Both the position numbers and the translations under genes were made by a program. The notes beneath the pieces are model-generated. The model ran no database searches. It was not told the origin of the DNA and worked only from the letters and a program-made list of their open reading frames with translations. A stretch of 54,134 nt of DNA from positions 1 through 54,134 of the forward strand of contig PNAG01000029.1 of NCBI GenBank assembly GCA_003169845.1, given 5' to 3'. The DNA is from Candidatus Dormiibacterota bacterium. GTDB taxonomy: Bacteria > Chloroflexota > Dormibacteria > Dormibacterales > Dormibacteraceae. Of the stretch, positions 9,885 to 21,000 are shown piece by piece. The number at the start of each line of letters is the position of its first letter. Position 1 is the stretch's first letter.

Positions 9885-10358
9885 CTATTTGCGCCGAGTG
9901 CCTACCCTCGGGCGTCTGGCTGCCTCCGATCTGCCTTTGATTCCCTCAATCTCCTCGGCCACCTTCTCGATTAGCGAACGTAGGTATTCATTGGCCAGAT
10001 GTCCGGACAGTTCTGGATCGCTTTTTGGATCCCCGGCGAGGTCTCGGGCAAAAAGACCACTGACGGTCAGACGGGTGCCTGAGCCATTCGGCTGCAGAGT
10101 GAAGTCGATCTGAATGCGTGAAGTGAAAAGCTGGTCCACATCGAGAAGCTCGATGGAGCACACCGTGCTGTGGCCGTGGGCCTTCGCCTCGGAGACTCTT
10201 AAGCGAACTCGCCGTGGCGGGACTCCACCCAGGTTAACCTCGCGGCTGCCTTGAAGTCCTGCCTCGCCCAGCCAGGGCCACCCCGGAGTAAGTGCGATCT
10301 CGCGTGCATCCGCGTACGAACTGAAAGAGATGGTCTCGGCGTGCACACCCTGGATCAA
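9885..10358 (-). CDS. Hypothetical protein, possibly SRPBCC-like
   Basis: 157 residues. Alternating strands with SIELLDVDQLFTSRIQIDF followed by GSGTRLTVSG and a C-terminal amphipathic helix (HLANEYLRSLIEKVAEEIEG) suggest a START/polyketide-cyclase-like (SRPBCC) fold that binds a hydrophobic ligand, but this is a fold-level guess from pattern only. The basic tail RRPRVGTRRK is unusual. No operon partner. The start is weakly supported. An alternative is an orphan lineage-specific protein. Confidence 0.5.
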   Translation of the reverse strand: MIQGVHAETISFSSYADAREIALTPGWPWLGEAGLQGSREVNLGGVPPRRVRLRVSEAKAHGHSTVCSIELLDVDQLFTSRIQIDFTLQPNGSGTRLTVSGLFARDLAGDPKSDPELSGHLANEYLRSLIEKVAEEIEGIKGRSEAARRPRVGTRRK

Positions 10359-10563
10359 TTAGCTACATCGTCCAAGCGCGCTTTCGATTGTCTCGACTCG
10401 GCAACCTTGCCCCCTCGTGGCGCCGTGACGAACTCGTAAACCGATGGCCGATCCCACAACGAGCATTCTGCCTGCCGGTCGCCACCGTCTTTCGGTCAAA
10501 TCAGAGAGCGTCACCGCGCCCATCTGATCGAGGACGCTGCGCCCTGCCCTGGCTCGTCAATGT

Positions 10564-10580
10564 TTGAAAACCCTTTTCAA
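10564..10580. repeat. AT-rich perfect inverted repeat downstream of clpC
   Basis: A 7-nt perfect inverted repeat, TTGAAAA-CCC-TTTTCAA, in an otherwise GC-rich 294-nt gap (10359-10652) downstream of clpC. It has no following T-run, so a classic intrinsic terminator is doubtful; it could be a weak terminator or protein-binding site. No ORF or RNA gene was seen in this gap. Confidence 0.35.
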
Positions 10581-10652
10581 CTACGTTCTCAGTCGATGCG
10601 CTGAATCGGGTGGACCGTGAGACGCCGGAGTCGGGGCAAGGGGGCGCCCAGT

Positions 10653-13163
10653 CTAAGCCGGAGCGTCGTTGGGAGATCGGGAATCTTCTGAATTGGTCTC
10701 GTTCCGGCGCGGCTCGGCGTGGAAGGTGAGGCCGCCCTCAGGACTGCCGTCGACCACCACCGTATCCCCGCGTGAGATTCGGCCCCGGAGCAGCTCCTCG
10801 GAGAGCTGATCCTCGATGCGACTCCTGATCACACGCCGCAGCGGGCGAGCGCCATACATCCGGTCGTAACCTTCCTTGGCAAGAAGGTCCCTGGCGGCGT
10901 CAGTGACCTCGAGTTTTATCTGCAGCTCATCTAGATGCTTGCTCAGCCGCTGCAGCTGAAGATCGACCATTTGCCGGAGCTGCCCGGTCGTCAGGCTCTT
11001 GAAAACGACCACCTTGTCGACGCGGTTGAGAAACTCAGGGCGGAACATTCGCTTCAATTCCTCGTCGATCTTTTCTTTCGTGTTCTTGTGGCGTCGCTCG
11101 ACCTCATCGGACTCGTCCACGACCGCGGGCTGGAATCCAAGCGCGGTGCCGGCCTGGTTGACGTCGCGGATGCCCAGGTTGGAAGTCATGATGATCACGG
11201 TATTTGCAAAGTTGACCACCTTGCCCTTCGCGTCGCTTAGGCGGCCGTCCTCGAGGATCTGCAACAGCATGTTGAAGACCTCGGGGTGCGCCTTCTCGAT
11301 CTCGTCGAAGAGGATCACGGAGTAGGGCCGGCGGCGTACAGCCTCGGTCAGTTGGCCGCCGTCGTGGTAGCCCACGTAGCCGGGAGGCGAGCCAACCAGC
11401 CGTGCGGTGGTGTGACGCTCCATGAACTCGGACATATCGAGCTTGATCAGCGCGTCCTCAGAACCGAACATGTACTCGGCGAGCGCGCGCGCCAGCTCGG
11501 TCTTGCCGACGCCGGTGGGTCCCAGGAAAATGAATGAGCCGATCGGCCTTCTGGGATCTTTGAGGCCTGCGCGGGCGCGACGCACGGCCTGCGAGACGGT
11601 GAGGATCGCCTCGTCCTGGCCGACCATCCGCTTGTGCAGCTCCTCCTCCATGCGGAGCAGCCGCGAGGTCTCTTCCTCGACCAGCCGGGAGACCGGGACA
11701 CCGGTCCACGCGGCCACGATCTGCGCGATGTCCTCCTCGCCCACTTCGGGCACGGTCTCGCCCAGCTTGTCACGCCAGGCGGACTCTTTCGTCGCGTACT
11801 TCTCCTTGAGCTTGCTCGCCTTGTCGGCTATCGCGGCCGCCGCCTCGTAGTCCAGGTGCACATTCGCCTCCTCCTTCTCGGCCTGGAGCTTCTTGATCTC
11901 CTTCTGGAGGTCCTTGAGCTCGTCGGGGGTCGTGGTCAGCTTCAGGCGTACGCGGGCAGACCCCTCGTCGATCAGGTCGATCGCTTTGTCGGGGAGGGCG
12001 CGATCGCTGACGTAGCGGTCGCTCATAACGGCCGCGGCCCGGATGGCGGCGTCAGTGATGGTGACCCGGTGGTGCTTCTCGTAGAGCGCCTTGACGCCCT
12101 GCAAGATGTCGATCGTCTCCAGCATGGTGGGCTGGTCGACGAACACGGGCTGGAAGCGCCGCTCCAATGCGGCGTCCTTCTCAATGTACTTGCGGTACTC
12201 GTTGAGCGTGGTCGCCCCGATGCACTGGATCTCGCCCCGGGCGAGAGCGGGCTTCAGGATGCTGGCGGCGTCGATCGCGCCCTCGGCGGCGCCAGCACCG
12301 ACCAGGGTGTGAAGCTCGTCGATGAAGAGGACGACCTCACGGGAGGAGCGGATCTCGTCGAGGATCCTCTTCAGGCGCTCCTCGAACTCACCGCGGTACT
12401 TGGTGCCGGCGACGAGAGCGCCCGTGTCCAGCGTGAGCACGCGCTTGTTCATCAGCGACTCAGGAACGTTACCAAGCGTGATCAGCTGGGCCAGGCCCTC
12501 AGCGATCGCCGTCTTGCCGACGCCCGCCTCGCCAACCAGGGCCGGGTTGTTCTTGGTCCGGCGGCTGAGGATTTGGATCACGCGCTCGATCTCCGCCTCG
12601 CGGCCGATAACCGGGTCGAGCGAGTTCTTGCGCGCGAGCTCGGTGAGGTCACGACCGAACTGGTCCAGGAGCGGCGTTTTGGAGGGCTTCTGGGGAGGCG
12701 CCTCCGTGTCCTCTACGGTGGAGCCCTGGCGCAGGCGGTCGATCTCGGCCCGCACCTTATCCAACGTGGCCCCGAGATCCTGGAGAACGTTGGCGGCGAT
12801 GCCTTCCCCCTCGGTAAGGAGGCCGAGTAGCAGGTGCTCGCTCCCGACGTAGTTGTGGCCCGTCCGGCGCGCCTCTTCGAACGAGAGCTCGATTACCTTC
12901 TTCACGCGCGAAGTCGGGATGATCTGCTGCAGGACGGTGAGGCCCTTGTCTCGGCCGACCAGGGACTCGACTGTCTGGCGGACCTTTTCGATCTCAACGC
13001 CAAGGTTGTTGAGGACTTTGGCTGCTATCCCATCGCCCTCTCGCAGCAGCCCGAGCAGGACATGCTCCGTGCCGATGTAGCTGTGGTGGGACGTTTCTGC
13101 TTCTTCCTGGGCTAGCGCCAGAACCTTCTTGGCTAGCTCAGTGAACCTCTCGAACGGGTACAC
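10653..13163 (-). CDS. clpC: ATP-dependent Clp protease ATP-binding subunit ClpC
   Basis: 836 residues, typical for ClpC. A AAA+ unfoldase that feeds substrates to ClpP in the cytoplasm. Two ClpN repeats (about 1-145), first AAA domain with Walker A GEAGVGKT at 211-218, a middle coiled-coil/UVR-like region (about 410-470, [16 protein letters not shown]), second AAA domain with Walker A GPTGVGKT at 548-555 and C-terminal D2-small domain. Start is GTG at 13163 with AAGGGA upstream; the sequence begins [13 protein letters not shown] as in the family. No ctsR, mcsA or mcsB lie beside it, unlike Firmicutes, so regulation differs. A CATAAT -10-like hexamer lies about 90 nt upstream without a good -35. 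It lies downstream of rpoD with a 240-nt gap. Confidence 0.97.
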   Translation of the reverse strand: MYPFERFTELAKKVLALAQEEAETSHHSYIGTEHVLLGLLREGDGIAAKVLNNLGVEIEKVRQTVESLVGRDKGLTVLQQIIPTSRVKKVIELSFEEARRTGHNYVGSEHLLLGLLTEGEGIAANVLQDLGATLDKVRAEIDRLRQGSTVEDTEAPPQKPSKTPLLDQFGRDLTELARKNSLDPVIGREAEIERVIQILSRRTKNNPALVGEAGVGKTAIAEGLAQLITLGNVPESLMNKRVLTLDTGALVAGTKYRGEFEERLKRILDEIRSSREVVLFIDELHTLVGAGAAEGAIDAASILKPALARGEIQCIGATTLNEYRKYIEKDAALERRFQPVFVDQPTMLETIDILQGVKALYEKHHRVTITDAAIRAAAVMSDRYVSDRALPDKAIDLIDEGSARVRLKLTTTPDELKDLQKEIKKLQAEKEEANVHLDYEAAAAIADKASKLKEKYATKESAWRDKLGETVPEVGEEDIAQIVAAWTGVPVSRLVEEETSRLLRMEEELHKRMVGQDEAILTVSQAVRRARAGLKDPRRPIGSFIFLGPTGVGKTELARALAEYMFGSEDALIKLDMSEFMERHTTARLVGSPPGYVGYHDGGQLTEAVRRRPYSVILFDEIEKAHPEVFNMLLQILEDGRLSDAKGKVVNFANTVIIMTSNLGIRDVNQAGTALGFQPAVVDESDEVERRHKNTKEKIDEELKRMFRPEFLNRVDKVVVFKSLTTGQLRQMVDLQLQRLSKHLDELQIKLEVTDAARDLLAKEGYDRMYGARPLRRVIRSRIEDQLSEELLRGRISRGDTVVVDGSPEGGLTFHAEPRRNETNSEDSRSPNDAPA

Positions 13164-13403
13164 GTCCCTTAATCCTTGGGTCCGGGGGCTAGGGTAGGGC
13201 CAGCACCTCCTCGTCTTTTAGTGTCGCGGTCCGCCCCTGCGGGCTGAACCCATTATGACCCCGCCTCTGGAGACTGCTGGCGGCTACCCGCTGCGCCCTG
13301 TCGGATAGCGTCAAGCCCGCCGAGATATTCGCCTCGGCCACGTGGCGCGCGATCGTGCTGACAGGCATCGACGACCTCAATCTAGCGCCTTGGCCCGCCC
13401 CGG

Positions 13404-15017
13404 CTATTCCAGGTAAACGCGAAGTTTCTTCGAGCGAGAGGGTTGGCGGAGTTTGTGCAGGGCACGGACCTCGATCTGACGGATACGCTCGCGGGTAAGC
13501 CCGAATCGCTTGCCCACCTCTTCTAACGTGCGCTGATGACCGTCGTTGAGCCCGAACCGCAGTTGCATCACGCGGCGCTCCCGCGGCGTGAGCGTGTCGA
13601 GCACCTCCTCCACCTCGGAATGGAGCATCGTGAGCGACGCGGCGTCGGAGGGTGATACCGCCTCTCGGTCCTCGACGAAGTCGCCGAGGTGGGAGTCCTC
13701 CTCCTCGCCGATCGGGGTCTCGAGCGAGATTGTGGACTGGGCAAACCTGATGACTTCCCGCACTCGCTCAGGGGTGATCCCCATCTCCTTGCCGAGTTCT
13801 TCCTCGCTCGGCTCGCGCCCAAGCTCCTGGAGCAGGAGCCGCGACACCCGCCCCTGCTTGTTGATCACCTCAATCAAGTGCACGGGGATGCGGATGGTTC
13901 GCGCCTGGTCAGCGAGGGCACGGGTGATGGCCTGCCGGATCCACCAGTGGGCGTAAGTCGAGAACTTGAACCCCTTGTGGTGGTCGAACTTCTCGACCGC
14001 CCGGATCAGGCCCACGTTGCCCTCTTGGATCAGATCCAGAAAGCTCAGGCCGCGGCCGAAGTACTTCTTGGCGATCGAGACCACCAGGCGCAGGTTGGCC
14101 TCCGTCAGCCGCTGCTTGGCCTCGTATGCGAGCTCGTATCGCTCCGTCAGCCGGTCGCGAGCGATTCGGTAAGCCTCGAGCGCCTCCGCTCGAATCCGCG
14201 GTCGCGCTGCGCCGTTGGCCTGGCGCCGGCGCTCGACGGCTGCGGCGTCGAGCAGGTTCTGCAGCTTCGACATATCAGTGAGACCCAGTAGCTCGTGCGC
14301 GATATGAGCCTGCTGGCCCTTGCGCTTGACCGTAGCCAGTCGCTCGATCACATCCGGGAGCATCTCCTCGACGGAGCGCTGGCGGCTGTCGATCTCCTCG
14401 ACGACGTTCAACGCCTTTAGGGCATCGTGGAGCGACTTGGCCTCGATCGCCTGGGCCAGCTCGACCTCGCCCTTGGCCGTGAGCAGGCTGACGCGCCCGA
14501 TCTCTTTGAGGTACATACGGACCGGGTCGTCGAGCGACACCGAATCCATCATCTCGATGTCGAGCAGCATCTCGTCGTCGATCTGCTCGACGTCTTCGAG
14601 GTCCTTCTCCCCGTCGGTGACATCGATGCCGATTTCCTTGAACGCGGCGAAAATGCGGAAGATCTGGTCCGGCTCACCGTCGATCTCGGGGAAGCCCTGG
14701 AGGATTCCGTCGGGCGTGAGGTAGCCTTGCTCCTTACCCTTGACGATCAGCTGCTCGGCGACCGCCATCAGCTCGTCTTCGAACCTGGGCTCCGGCTTCT
14801 CCAGCGCATTGGTGGCGCCTCTCGTCCCGGTCCTGGTTGCCGTCTTGGCTACGCGGACGATTTCTATCTGCTCCTTTCCATCCGGGTTATGGTGCGGGCG
14901 AGCTCCCTCGCCTCCGCTTCGAGCTGCGCTACCCACTAGCGTCAACCGCCCAGGTGAGCAACACGGGGCTGGCGGCATCACTGAATACGTACCGCCAACC
15001 GGACCGTCCGCCCGCAC
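13404..15017 (-). CDS. rpoD: Primary RNA polymerase sigma factor RpoD/SigA
   Basis: Housekeeping sigma-70 factor. A short region 1.1 ([18 protein letters not shown]) precedes region 1.2 ([18 protein letters not shown]), region 2 ([22 protein letters not shown], then [15 protein letters not shown]), region 3 and region 4.2 ([20 protein letters not shown]). The open frame starts at GTG 15017 with GAGGA nearby, but the first 50 residues look non-coding. Family homology begins around residues 75-85; the first in-frame ATG is at 14768. A strong AAAGGAG ribosome site lies at about 14870-14876, just before an in-frame ATA (14867) and ATC, with no canonical start beside it. The real start is therefore uncertain, with 14867 or 14768 as alternatives. 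No anti-sigma partner is adjacent. Confidence 0.95.
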   Translation of the reverse strand: MRADGPVGGTYSVMPPAPCCSPGRLTLVGSAARSGGEGARPHHNPDGKEQIEIVRVAKTATRTGTRGATNALEKPEPRFEDELMAVAEQLIVKGKEQGYLTPDGILQGFPEIDGEPDQIFRIFAAFKEIGIDVTDGEKDLEDVEQIDDEMLLDIEMMDSVSLDDPVRMYLKEIGRVSLLTAKGEVELAQAIEAKSLHDALKALNVVEEIDSRQRSVEEMLPDVIERLATVKRKGQQAHIAHELLGLTDMSKLQNLLDAAAVERRRQANGAARPRIRAEALEAYRIARDRLTERYELAYEAKQRLTEANLRLVVSIAKKYFGRGLSFLDLIQEGNVGLIRAVEKFDHHKGFKFSTYAHWWIRQAITRALADQARTIRIPVHLIEVINKQGRVSRLLLQELGREPSEEELGKEMGITPERVREVIRFAQSTISLETPIGEEEDSHLGDFVEDREAVSPSDAASLTMLHSEVEEVLDTLTPRERRVMQLRFGLNDGHQRTLEEVGKRFGLTRERIRQIEVRALHKLRQPSRSKKLRVYLE

Positions 15018-15666
15018 ATCGTCCTCGACGTAGTTGGTGACAACGGGTGGAAGAGGAAGCGACGATCGCTCTTATGGCAGGGATAACCCGAGAGAGAGTG
15101 TAGTAGTCAGCGGCGCCGCTGTCGCGGCCAGATCCGGAGGTCACCCGGATGTCCGTCGAGAGCGCCAAAGCGAGACCCGGGTAGTAGGTGCTCGAAGTCG
15201 CTCACCCCGAGGCCTCGGGCGCTCGCGATCACGAGTTCCAAGACCGACCGGTCAGCAGCTCAGATAGGTAATCGAGAAGCGACCGCTGACTAGCCGGCGC
15301 TCTGAGTCCCCAGAGGCGGCTGGGGCTGCAAGCATCGGAACATTAGCCGCGTATCGTCGGTCGCACCATACGAATCGCGTTCGTCTCCTAGAGCCTACCG
15401 CGCCGCTGCGGAATCGCCACCTTCACGTCTGACCTCATGGCGGCTACTCGGGCGATTCTGTATTACGCGACGTTGGGACCCGGGGCCTCACGGTCTCGAA
15501 CCGTCTAGCCTGTGTGTTCAGCGGCGCCGGCTATTTCGATCGGCACTGCACTAAGACACCGACGGTCTCTGTGGGAAGAAGGAGACGCGCTTGTCGGTCT
15601 CAACGCACTTCTTCACGCGGCCGAGAATCCTGCCCCAAAACGGTCCTGCAAGGAGGTAGTCCCGAG
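15018..15666. other. Long intergenic region upstream of rpoD
   Basis: About 650 nt between divergent rpoD and a small plus-strand gene. Several GC-driven ORFs exist on both strands without ribosome sites or family likeness. A short inverted repeat ACGGT-CTCGA-ACCGT lies near 15490-15504. The rpoD promoter must lie here; a TACACT hexamer on the minus strand near 15096-15101 is only weak evidence. No tRNA or known riboswitch was recognised. Confidence 0.45.
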
Positions 15667-15972
15667 ATGAAGAGCCTGGTCCGTTACAAGACCAAACCCG
15701 AATCCGCCGATGAGAACCAGCGACTGGTCGAGAAGGTCTACGAGGAGCTGACAGCGCGAGACCCCGGCGGTGTGCACTATGCGACGTTGCGCCTGGAAGA
15801 CGGAGTCACCTTCATGCACCTCTTCACCACCGACTCCGACGACGCCGCCAACACGCTGGGTGGTATCGCAGCTTTTGCCGAGTTCCTGCGAGATCTACCC
15901 CAGCGCTGCGTCGAGCTTCCTGTCGCGCAGCCCGTCGTCGTCGTCGGCTCGTACAGGATGCTTGGAAGTTGA
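15667..15972 (+). CDS. Small ABM-like (dimeric alpha/beta barrel) protein
   Basis: 101 residues from the ATG at 15667, chosen because a perfect AAGGAGGT lies at 15650-15657, 9 nt upstream; the open frame runs further up to 15514 without coding character. The pattern MKSLVRYKTKPESADENQRL, then ARDPGGVHYATLRLEDGVTF, and a final VVVVGSYRML strand resembles antibiotic-biosynthesis-monooxygenase-type ferredoxin-like proteins, which form dimeric barrels and often act as small stress or accessory enzymes. Catalytic residues cannot be assigned. It is monocistronic, divergent from rpoD and convergent on the MFS gene. Confidence 0.75.
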   Translation: MKSLVRYKTKPESADENQRLVEKVYEELTARDPGGVHYATLRLEDGVTFMHLFTTDSDDAANTLGGIAAFAEFLRDLPQRCVELPVAQPVVVVGSYRMLGS

Positions 15973-16189
15973 CTCGTTAATCGAGGATTCGTCTTCCGGT
16001 GGTACGCATCCGCTCACTGCAGACCATCTCCCATGTTTACGACTACTTCTGCCGCTTCGACGCGGCGGCGATCCTGACGCACTCGTGATACCTGCACCCC
16101 ACAGTCAAGGAGGGCAGGACTCACACATCACCCTTCCTTCAAGTCATGGGCTAAAGCCGGACGCGCGCTGACCAGCGCCTCCATAATCG

Positions 16190-17914
16190 CTAGGACGCAG
16201 ACTCAGAAGCGTTGGCACCGACAGCAGCGACGTGTCCATCACCTCCTGCGGCCGCACCAGACCGCAGCTCGGCGGCGGTGCGTAGCGGTAAGTCACGAAG
16301 GATCAGGGTGCATACCAGCCCTAAAGCCCCAGCCACCAGCGTGATCCAGAAAAGATCACCAATCGACAGCGCCAGGGCATTGTCGGCGCCGGCGATCACC
16401 TTGGGAATCAGTGCTTGTAGCGGCCCAGGCAGCGCCTGCTCGAGCAATGCGCGCCCGTTGCCAACGTTCTGTAGGGCACCCGACAGCTTTACCAGCTGAG
16501 CAATCAGGGACTGCGGAACACCCTCTTCGGCAAGGTTCGTCGGCAACCTGTTAGCGAAGGATGACGAGAAGATGGTGCCGGCAGCGGCCAGTCCAATCGA
16601 GGCTCCGATCTGACGTAAGAAAGTTAGCGTGCTGGTGGCCACACCGAGGCGATCCATGGGAACCGAGTTCTGAACCACAACCGTGTAGCCCGCCATCGCC
16701 GGCCCGATGCCGAGGCCGAGCACGAGCATCCACGACCAGAGCACCCAGTCGGAAACGCCGGCCGTCAAGTGCGTCATCAAAAAGCCGCCGACCAGCATTA
16801 CCATCGCGCCGGCAGTCATCAGCCACTTGTATCGTCCGAGCCGGCTGATCAACAAGCCGGTGCCGATGCTCCCTCCCATCAGGCCGACCAGCAGAGGCCA
16901 GATGTAGTAACCGGAAGCGGTGGCGCTGATGCCACGAACGGTCTGGTAAAAGCGCGGCAGGAAGATCACGGCGGCGAACATCGCGACGCCGAATACGAAT
17001 ACCGCCGCCATGCTCACCGAGTAGTCGCGGCGCTTGAACAAGTCCAGCGGGAGGATGGGTTCTTTCGCCTTTGACTCGACGAACAAGAAGACCATCAGAA
17101 TCACCAGGCCGAGCGCAATTAGCCCACCGACGTTGAGGTCGGTCCAACTGGCGAGCTGACCCGAACTGGTCACGTTCCCCTTGTTGGTCAGCCCGAGCAT
17201 GAACGGCACCACCCCGGCCGTGAAGAAGACGATCCCCAGGTAGTCGAGATCCCGAAGCGATGCCTTCCGGCGCCCAGCGCTAGGAAGCACTATCGCAAGA
17301 ACCACCAGCGAGGCGATTCCAAACGGCACGTTGACATAGAAGACCCAATGCCAGCTGATGTGGTCGGTAATCCAGCCACCGATGAACGGCCCGACGATGA
17401 AGCTGAGGGCGAAGACGGCGCCGAACAAGCCCTGGAATCGGCCCCGCTCACGAGGACTGTAAAGATCGCCGATGATCGCCATGACGATCGGGAATAGAGC
17501 CCCGGCCCCGAGGCCTTGCACGGCCCGGAACGCCACCAGCTCGTTCATGTTCTGGGACGCACCGGAGAGCCACGAACCGGCCAGGAAGAGGCACACACCG
17601 ATCATCAGCATCAACTTGCGACCGAAGACGTCGGAGAACTTCCCGTAGATCGGAACGGTCACCGTCGACGACAACAGGTAGGCGCTCACCACCCACGCAT
17701 AAAGGCTGGCCCCGTTGAGATCGGTGACGATGCGCGGAAGGGCGGTGCCAACCACGGTCTGGTCCAAAGAGGCCAGAAACATAGTCAGCAGGATTGCCCC
17801 CAGGATCGTCAATTTCGCGCGTGGGGCCAACGACATCAGCGATGGTGGTGCCGCGCTGGGCTCGGTGACGACCTCCTGTGCGGCCGCCGGACGACGTTCC
17901 TCGACTGTTGCCAT
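16190..17914 (-). CDS. MFS drug efflux transporter, DHA2 (EmrB/QacA) family
   Basis: 574 residues from the ATG at 17914, which has AAAGGA upstream; the frame continues up to 18142 but that part overlaps the end of the upstream RND gene. About 14 hydrophobic segments predict an inner-membrane proton/drug antiporter. Motif C-like and early TM1 features (MFLASLDQTVVGTALPRI) and motif A (GKFSDVFGRKLML) are clear. The large loop between TM segments 13 and 14 contains the region around PQSLIAQLVKLSGALQ. It is the third gene of a marR-RND-MFS operon, so it is likely induced with the RND pump by the same MarR ligand. Substrate unknown. Confidence 0.92.
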   Translation of the reverse strand: MATVEERRPAAAQEVVTEPSAAPPSLMSLAPRAKLTILGAILLTMFLASLDQTVVGTALPRIVTDLNGASLYAWVVSAYLLSSTVTVPIYGKFSDVFGRKLMLMIGVCLFLAGSWLSGASQNMNELVAFRAVQGLGAGALFPIVMAIIGDLYSPRERGRFQGLFGAVFALSFIVGPFIGGWITDHISWHWVFYVNVPFGIASLVVLAIVLPSAGRRKASLRDLDYLGIVFFTAGVVPFMLGLTNKGNVTSSGQLASWTDLNVGGLIALGLVILMVFLFVESKAKEPILPLDLFKRRDYSVSMAAVFVFGVAMFAAVIFLPRFYQTVRGISATASGYYIWPLLVGLMGGSIGTGLLISRLGRYKWLMTAGAMVMLVGGFLMTHLTAGVSDWVLWSWMLVLGLGIGPAMAGYTVVVQNSVPMDRLGVATSTLTFLRQIGASIGLAAAGTIFSSSFANRLPTNLAEEGVPQSLIAQLVKLSGALQNVGNGRALLEQALPGPLQALIPKVIAGADNALALSIGDLFWITLVAGALGLVCTLILRDLPLRTAAELRSGAAAGGDGHVAAVGANASESAS

Positions 17915-18068
17915 CTTCTTAGTCCTTTGCTGGCGTTCTAACGTTGGCCAGCCGCTGCTGTGCCTAGGGCTGAGGGAATCAAGACGCGAAGGCTCACGGT
18001 GTGGGCCAGCCCTCGAGCTCCGGCCATGGTCCAGAACAAATTGCCATGGACGTCGCGAGATCCTCGGC

Positions 18069-21000
18069 TCATGCCGAAACTTGCGCCGTGGCGGCCGCCA
18101 CTGGCCCTTCCGCAACGTGGACTTCGGGATTCGAGACGACATAGCCCTCTCCCGGAAGCATTCCTTTTATGGTGGAAACAGCGACGTGTTTGGCGGCGGC
18201 CTCGGATTCAGCCGCAACATTTGCAATCGTGATGGTGAATTGGGCCGAGCCTGTGACCGGAGCGATCGAAAGGCCGCTGCTGACAAGCCGTTGAAGCACT
18301 GCTGGATCTCCTTGCCGGCCAGGCTCCGGCTCCAGGAGGACGCTGACCGAGAATGTTCTGCCGGCTTCATCGCCGGACTTGGCGACTGTCTCAAGTACGG
18401 ATCCCCGACCTCCAATGGGTTTGAACCTGCGTTCTTGGGCGGCGTCCAGCAACTCATCCAGGTCCTTGGTGGAGCGGCGACTGGCGAAGCGGGACACCAG
18501 CGAGTAGAGGACTGGGACCAGAACCAAAGTCAGCACCGTGCTGGTGAACAGACCGCCGATGACGACGATCGCCAGCGGGCGGCTGATGAAAGCGCCGCCA
18601 ATGCCGCCACCACCGCCGATCACCGCTAGCGGGACCAAAGCCAGCATGGTGGCGAAGGCGGTCATCAGGATCGGGCGCAGGCGGTGCCGGCCGCCCTCGA
18701 TGATGGCGTCGTGCAGGCTCAAGCCGCGGTCGCGGTACTGCTCTATGAGGTCGAGCAGGACGATGGCGTTGGTGACCACGATGCCGGTCAGCATCAGGAT
18801 TCCAATCAGGCCGGGCAGGGATAAAGAGGTGCTGGTGACAACGAGCGCGATGATCGCCCCAGTCGCCGCAAAGGGAATTGCAACCAGCAGCACCAAAGGC
18901 TTCAACAGGGAGCGGAAGGTCGCAACCATGATCAGGTAGACGAGCCCGATCGCCGCAAGTAGGGCAAGCGCGAATTGCGTCAGCACGGTCGAGAGTTGGG
19001 CGAAGACGCCGCCCGTCGAGAGCGATGTGCCCGCCGGCAGTCGTACGCCGTTGAGGGCGTTGGCGACGCTGCTCTGAACCGCACGCGTGTCGTTGGCGGT
19101 GATGGTGCCGGTGATGGTCGCGTCCAGGGCGCCGTTGACCCGATTCACGGTCTGCGGGCCAGTGACCTCCTGGATGGTCGCGATCGTGGACAACGGCACG
19201 ATCCCGAGGGCGGTCGGGATCGGCAGCGACGCTAGAGAAGCTGCGGTGTCGGCGGTTCCGGGCGGCAGCTTGACGCGGACGATCATCGTTCCCTGGGCCA
19301 GATTGGCCTGGGTCGCCACCTGCCCGTTGACCGACTGAGCGACGATGGCGGCCAGTGTTTGAATGTTCAGGCCCGAGGCGGCCAACTTGTCGGTCGGAAC
19401 GAGCTGGTACTGCGGCTTGGAAACCACCAGGTTCGACTTGAGTTGCGCCAAACCTTCCACGTTCGAGAGGGCGGCGAGCACCTGATCACTGGCCACCTGC
19501 AGGGTGGCGGGATCGCCGGCCCGAACGTCAACCTGCATCTGATTGCTGCTGGCGTTGGCCGAGTTTTGCGCCTGCCCTACGAGCAGTTTGGCTGGACCCT
19601 GATAGGCGCGCAGAGCACGGTTTACCCCCGCCACCGCGTTGTCGTACTGCCCGTTCTGGACCAGCACCAAAATCGATCCCTGGCTCGGATCTGCCGGCGC
19701 CGCGCCCGCAAAGGCGCCTCCCTGGCCGCCAACTGTTGCCTGATATGCGGTGATGCCGGGAACGCCCGCAATGAGAGCCTCGATCTTCTGCGTCTCGGAG
19801 TCTGTCTCCGAGAGCGTGGAGTTCACCGGCATCGAGATCGCGACCGGGAAGGTGGGGCTGGAGGACTGGTCGAGCAGATTCACGCGTAGGAAGGGGATGA
19901 GTGCCATTGACGCGATGAAGAACGCCGCCGCCGCGCCGAGCGTCACCAGACGATGGCTCGTCGCCCACTGGATCACCGGAACGTAGACACGCTGCGTCCA
20001 GTTCCAGCGCAGGCGGCGCTCGACTCCCTCGGCGCGAACCGCCGGGAGCAGCCTTGAAGCCAGCAGTGGTACGACCGTCACCGCCACAACCAGCGAGGCG
20101 AGCAGCGCCACGACCACAGTCAGGGCGAAGGGCCGGAAGAAGCTGCCGGCGATGCCGGTCAGGAAGATGATCGGCAGGAATACCGCCACCGTGGTCAGGG
20201 TGGACGCGAAGACAGCGGTGGTGATCTCGCGTGCGCCTGTGTAGGCCGCGACAATCGGGCGCTCGCCTTCGCTGACATGGCGGCTGATGTTCTCGAGCAC
20301 CACGATGGAGTCGTCCACCACGCGCCCGATGGCGACCATCATCCCGCCCAGCGTGAGGATATTGAGGGTGATCCCTTGCCACCACAACACGATCAGGGCC
20401 ACCAGCAGGGATAGCGGGATCGAGATCGCGGCCACCAAAGTCGCGCGCCCACTGCGAAGGAATACGAATATGACCAGTACCGCGAAAACCGCCCCCAGCA
20501 GTCCCTCGCGAAGGATGTTGCCTATGGCCTGGGTAATCGGCGTCGCTTGATCCTGGATCGATTCGAAATGGACGCCGTGGCCGACTGACGACTCGATCCC
20601 CGGAAGCGCATTCCAGACCTCGTTGGCGACAGTCACCGTGTTGGTGTTCGGGCCATCGATGATCTGCAGGCCGATGCTCGGCTTGCCGTTGGTTCGCGTG
20701 ATCGTGTCGGCCGGCACGGAGACGACCTGCACCGTGCCCAGCTGGTCGATCGCCACCGGCGCCGGCGGCCGGCCGCCCGCCGCTGGGTTGGAAGGCGGGG
20801 TCACGGTGACCTTGCCGATCTGGTCGAGGCTGGTCAGCGATCCCGAGATCTGGAGCGGAATCGTTGCCGAACCCTGCTTAAGGGAGCCGACCGACTCCAC
20901 GACGCTGGCCTGCTGCAGCGCTGAGGCGACCTGGGTGACGCTCACGCCATGGGCCGCCAGCTTGGTGGGATCAAGAGTGACGTCCACCTCGTTGGCCGGG

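Noticed and set aside
11634..12830. 398-codon plus-strand ORF opposite clpC
   Set aside because: Antisense shadow; ClpC is unambiguous on the minus strand.
13189..13380. 63-codon minus-strand ORF between rpoD and clpC
   Set aside because: No recognisable family and no clear ribosome site; more likely the clpC promoter region.
15485..15510. T-loop-like GGTTCGAGACC on the minus strand upstream of the small ABM-like gene
   Set aside because: No acceptor stem pairing; not a tRNA, and does not fit tRNA-Sec.
17915..18142. N-terminal extension of the MFS protein
   Set aside because: It overlaps the RND gene end and is not hydrophobic or family-like; ATG 17914 has a ribosome site.
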